Below, in pieces: positions 33,099 to 35,191 of a stretch of DNA of 35,191 nt (position 1 is the first letter of the stretch; each line of letters begins with the position of its first letter). The stretch is from an uncultured beta proteobacterium (lineage in GTDB: Bacteria > Pseudomonadota > Gammaproteobacteria > Burkholderiales > SG8-39). The stretch lies in contig CADEDU010000076.1 in the NCBI GenBank assembly GCA_902826155.1, forward strand, positions 1 to 35,191. The letters are read 5' to 3'. The position numbers and the translations under genes were made by a program. The notes under the pieces were generated by a model. The model was not told the origin of the DNA. It was given only the letters and a program-made list of their open reading frames with translations, and did no database searches.

Positions 33099-35191
33099 AT
33101 GTGGCACCGACTCCATACCTTCATGCCCGGCGGTGCAGCCACCGCTGGCGCCAGCGTCGACCCTCACACCTATCGCGCCGAGCAGTTCGCCAGCTGGCTG
33201 CCCTATCTGGTGTACGAGCCGACCGCCGCGTGCTTCGTCAACAGCGACGCGATCGGCTTCGTGTTGGAGTTGATTCCGCAAACCGGCGCCGACGAGGAGA
33301 TGGCGCAGATCCTGTCGGCGTTGTACGCCGGCACCCCGGAGGACTGCGCGTTGCAGCTCAGCCTGTTCGCCAGCCCCCACATCGGCCGCATCGTGCGGGC
33401 CTACGGCGCTCTCCGTCGTCCTGATGCCGCGCTGCGCCGTCCCGATGCTGCACTCTCCCGTCCCGATCCCGCCGCGCCTGGCGCGGATCGCCGTTCGCAC
33501 GACGCACCGGACCTTGCCGTGCGCGGCGCCGATGAGCGCCGTAACGCCAACGTGTTCCGTACCACCGCGCGTCGGCGCATCGCCGCGTTGCAGGCCGCCG
33601 CACGCCGGCCGTTGTCGCCGCAGGTGGGCTCGCTGCTGCGCGACTATCGCTTGGTGCTGAGCGTGACGCTGCCGGGCCACCCCGAGAATCTGCGACACGT
33701 CGAAACGCTGCGCATGCTGCGCATCGGCATGCAGGGCACGTTGAAGAGCGCCGGATTCCCGAGCCGGGAATGGGGGCCCGACGATCTGCTGAACTGGTGC
33801 GCGATGCTGCTGAACCCGCAGCGCCTGTTCGATGAGACCGTGCCGTTGGCGTACGACCCGCTGCGCGCCATCCGCGATCAGCTGATCGATCGCGACACCC
33901 ACTTGTCTTTGCGCGCCGATCGGATGGTCACCTGGAAGAGCGGGCTCGCCACCCATGTGACCACCCGGCTCTATACCGTCAAGGGCTACCCGCGCCGCTT
34001 CGCGCTGTGGAACATGGGCACGCTGATCGGCGATCTGCATCAGGCCGCGCTGCAGTACGCCTGCCCGTTCATGATCACCATGGGCGTGTTCTTCAAGAAC
34101 CGCGACGCGGTGCGCAATCTCACCCACCTGAAGCAGGCGCGCGCCACGCAGAACGCCGCCTCGCGCATGGCGCCCTACATGCCGCAGTTCGCGCATCAGA
34201 AACTGGACTGGGACATCGCACTGGCCGCGGTGGATCGCGGCGGCACCTTGCCCGATGTCTATCACCATGTGGCGCTGTTCGCCACGCACGAGACCATCGC
34301 GCGCGAAGAGCAGCTGGCCAAGGCGGTGTGGGCGACCAAGGGGTTCGACTTGTCGTTGCTCGAGCGGGTGCAGCTGCCTGCATTGCTGGCCTGCTTGCCG
34401 ATGACCTTGTCCAAGGCGCTGCATCGTGACCTGGCGAGCTTCAAGCTGGTCAGCCCGAAGACCTCCGACAACGTGGTGCATTTGGCACCGCTGCTGGCCG
34501 AGTGGAGCGGCACGCGCACCCCGGCGCTGGTCCTGGCCGGGCGGCGCGGCCAATTGGCCACGTTCGATTTCTTCGACAACAAGGCCGGCAATTACAACGT
34601 CGCGGTGGCGGGCGCCTCGGGTTCGGGCAAGTCGGTGCTGTGCAACGACATCGTCGCCTCCTACTTCGGCATCGGCGCCAAGGTCTGGATCATCGATATC
34701 GGCCGCAGCTACCAGAACCTGGCCGAGCACTTGGGCGGCGATTTCATCGAGTTTCGCTCGGCGACCGACGATCGGGCCCCGGCGCTGTCGCTCAATCCGT
34801 TCTCCCTGGTGCAGGACATCCGCGAGGAGATGGAACTGATCCAGCCGCTGATCGCACAGATGGCCTCGCCCAAGCGCGATCTGGACAACTTCACCTACGC
34901 ACTGATTGCCCAAGCGGTGACGCGGGTCTGGGAGGAGAAAGGCGAGCACGCCGAAATCACCGATCTGTGGACCTTGTGCCGCACCGGTCGCATCAATGCC
35001 GAGGATCCGTTCGATCAGCGCATCGCCGATCTGGCCACGCTGTTGTTCAACTACACCCGCCAGGGTCCGTACGGCGCGTACTTCGCCGGCCCGGCGAATG
35101 TGCGCTTCGACAACCCGTTCACCGTGCTGGAGCTGGAGGAGCTCAACACCAAGAAGGATCTGCGCTCGGTGGTGCTGTTTCTGATCATGTA
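33099..35191 (+). CDS. traC: F-type conjugation ATPase TraC (3' end outside window)
   Basis: 697 codons are present without a stop. This is the VirB4-like ATPase that powers pilus assembly and transfer. The N-terminal TraC domain begins YRAEQFASWLPYLVYEPTAA then FVNSDAIGFVLELIPQTGAD. Walker A is GASGSGKSV (from residue 505, K511), followed by WIIDIGRSYQNLAEHLGGDF, typical of TraC ('v.IIDvGrSY..l...l.G.fI.F'), and later VLELEELNTKKDLRSVVLFL near the window end. It starts four bases after the traV stop. Residues 105-125 carry a threefold seven-residue repeat (LRRPDAA) not found in the family as far as I know, placed in the N-terminal domain before a charged insertion. Confidence 0.93.
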   Translation, partial: MWHRLHTFMPGGAATAGASVDPHTYRAEQFASWLPYLVYEPTAACFVNSDAIGFVLELIPQTGADEEMAQILSALYAGTPEDCALQLSLFASPHIGRIVRAYGALRRPDAALRRPDAALSRPDPAAPGADRRSHDAPDLAVRGADERRNANVFRTTARRRIAALQAAARRPLSPQVGSLLRDYRLVLSVTLPGHPENLRHVETLRMLRIGMQGTLKSAGFPSREWGPDDLLNWCAMLLNPQRLFDETVPLAYDPLRAIRDQLIDRDTHLSLRADRMVTWKSGLATHVTTRLYTVKGYPRRFALWNMGTLIGDLHQAALQYACPFMITMGVFFKNRDAVRNLTHLKQARATQNAASRMAPYMPQFAHQKLDWDIALAAVDRGGTLPDVYHHVALFATHETIAREEQLAKAVWATKGFDLSLLERVQLPALLACLPMTLSKALHRDLASFKLVSPKTSDNVVHLAPLLAEWSGTRTPALVLAGRRGQLATFDFFDNKAGNYNVAVAGASGSGKSVLCNDIVASYFGIGAKVWIIDIGRSYQNLAEHLGGDFIEFRSATDDRAPALSLNPFSLVQDIREEMELIQPLIAQMASPKRDLDNFTYALIAQAVTRVWEEKGEHAEITDLWTLCRTGRINAEDPFDQRIADLATLLFNYTRQGPYGAYFAGPANVRFDNPFTVLELEELNTKKDLRSVVLFLIM
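33411..33473 (+). repeat. 21-base triplicated repeat in traC
   Basis: Three in-frame copies encode LRRPDAA, LRRPDAA and LSRPDPA (units at 33411, 33432 and 33453). The copies differ at several third positions, so the duplication is not brand new. A further 30 or so disordered residues follow before the family sequence resumes near VFRTTARRRIAALQAA. Confidence 0.8.

Noticed and set aside
32661..34949. A 762-codon open frame on the minus strand opposite traV and traC
   Set aside because: Its composition (runs of His, Arg, Gln, Gly) is that of the mirror of a high-GC gene; traC on the other strand has clear family motifs over the same span.

Overview
The window is high-GC DNA from a Gram-negative proteobacterium. 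It encodes lipoproteins with lipoboxes, an Mla-type lipid transporter, an outer-membrane efflux factor and an F-type conjugation machine. The codon use and gene set would fit a gammaproteobacterium of the Xanthomonadales kind or a betaproteobacterium, but the sequence alone does not settle which. No rRNA, tRNA, integrase, IS element or CRISPR array was found.

Layout. (1) 1-6.8 kb, all on the minus strand and chromosome-like: an MlaE-type permease with an N-terminal STAS domain (cut by the window edge), an M48 lipoprotein protease, a small conserved helical protein, and a tightly coupled four-gene tripartite exporter (outer-membrane factor, adaptor, ABC ATPase, MacB-type permease; the first three genes are joined by 4-base overlaps). 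(2) 7.3-13.1 kb, mobile-element flavoured: a RadC/JAB protein, a MerR regulator with a B12-type sensor domain that has lost its cobalt-ligating histidine, a replication-relaxation protein, a DUF2274 protein, and an overlapping LuxR-type response regulator and hybrid histidine kinase pair. (3) 13.2-19.3 kb, a patchwork of small genes: a PEBP-family lipoprotein, a tiny four-cysteine protein, two uncharacterised genes, a HipBA toxin-antitoxin pair with a near-consensus promoter that predicts a leaderless mRNA, and DUF202, DUF2306 and DUF4405 membrane proteins with a half VOC domain between the last two. (4) 19.5-26.6 kb, minus strand: a 1979-residue TIR - STAND NTPase - membrane helix - WD40 protein followed after 49 bases by a 372-residue all-helical protein. 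This is the best candidate for an undescribed (probably anti-phage) system. (5) 26.7-27.05 kb: a decayed DUF1016/YhcG nuclease gene carrying two in-frame stops, one inside a perfect 31-base palindrome. (6) 27.1 kb to the right edge, plus strand: an F-type (MPF-F) type IV secretion operon: lytic transglycosylase, lipoprotein, pilin-like protein, TraL, TraE, TraK, TraB, DsbC-like, TraV, TraC (cut by the edge).

Interpretation. The transfer genes on the right and the relaxation/DUF2274 genes at 9.4-10.4 kb suggest that most of the window right of about 7-9 kb is an integrative conjugative element or a conjugative island, with 10.7-27 kb as its cargo: two-component signalling, toxin-antitoxin and a TIR-STAND defence candidate. 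The ends of the element, its integrase and its attachment sites are not visible, so the boundaries are inferred. All family assignments come from reading motifs and from memory of the families; no search was run.
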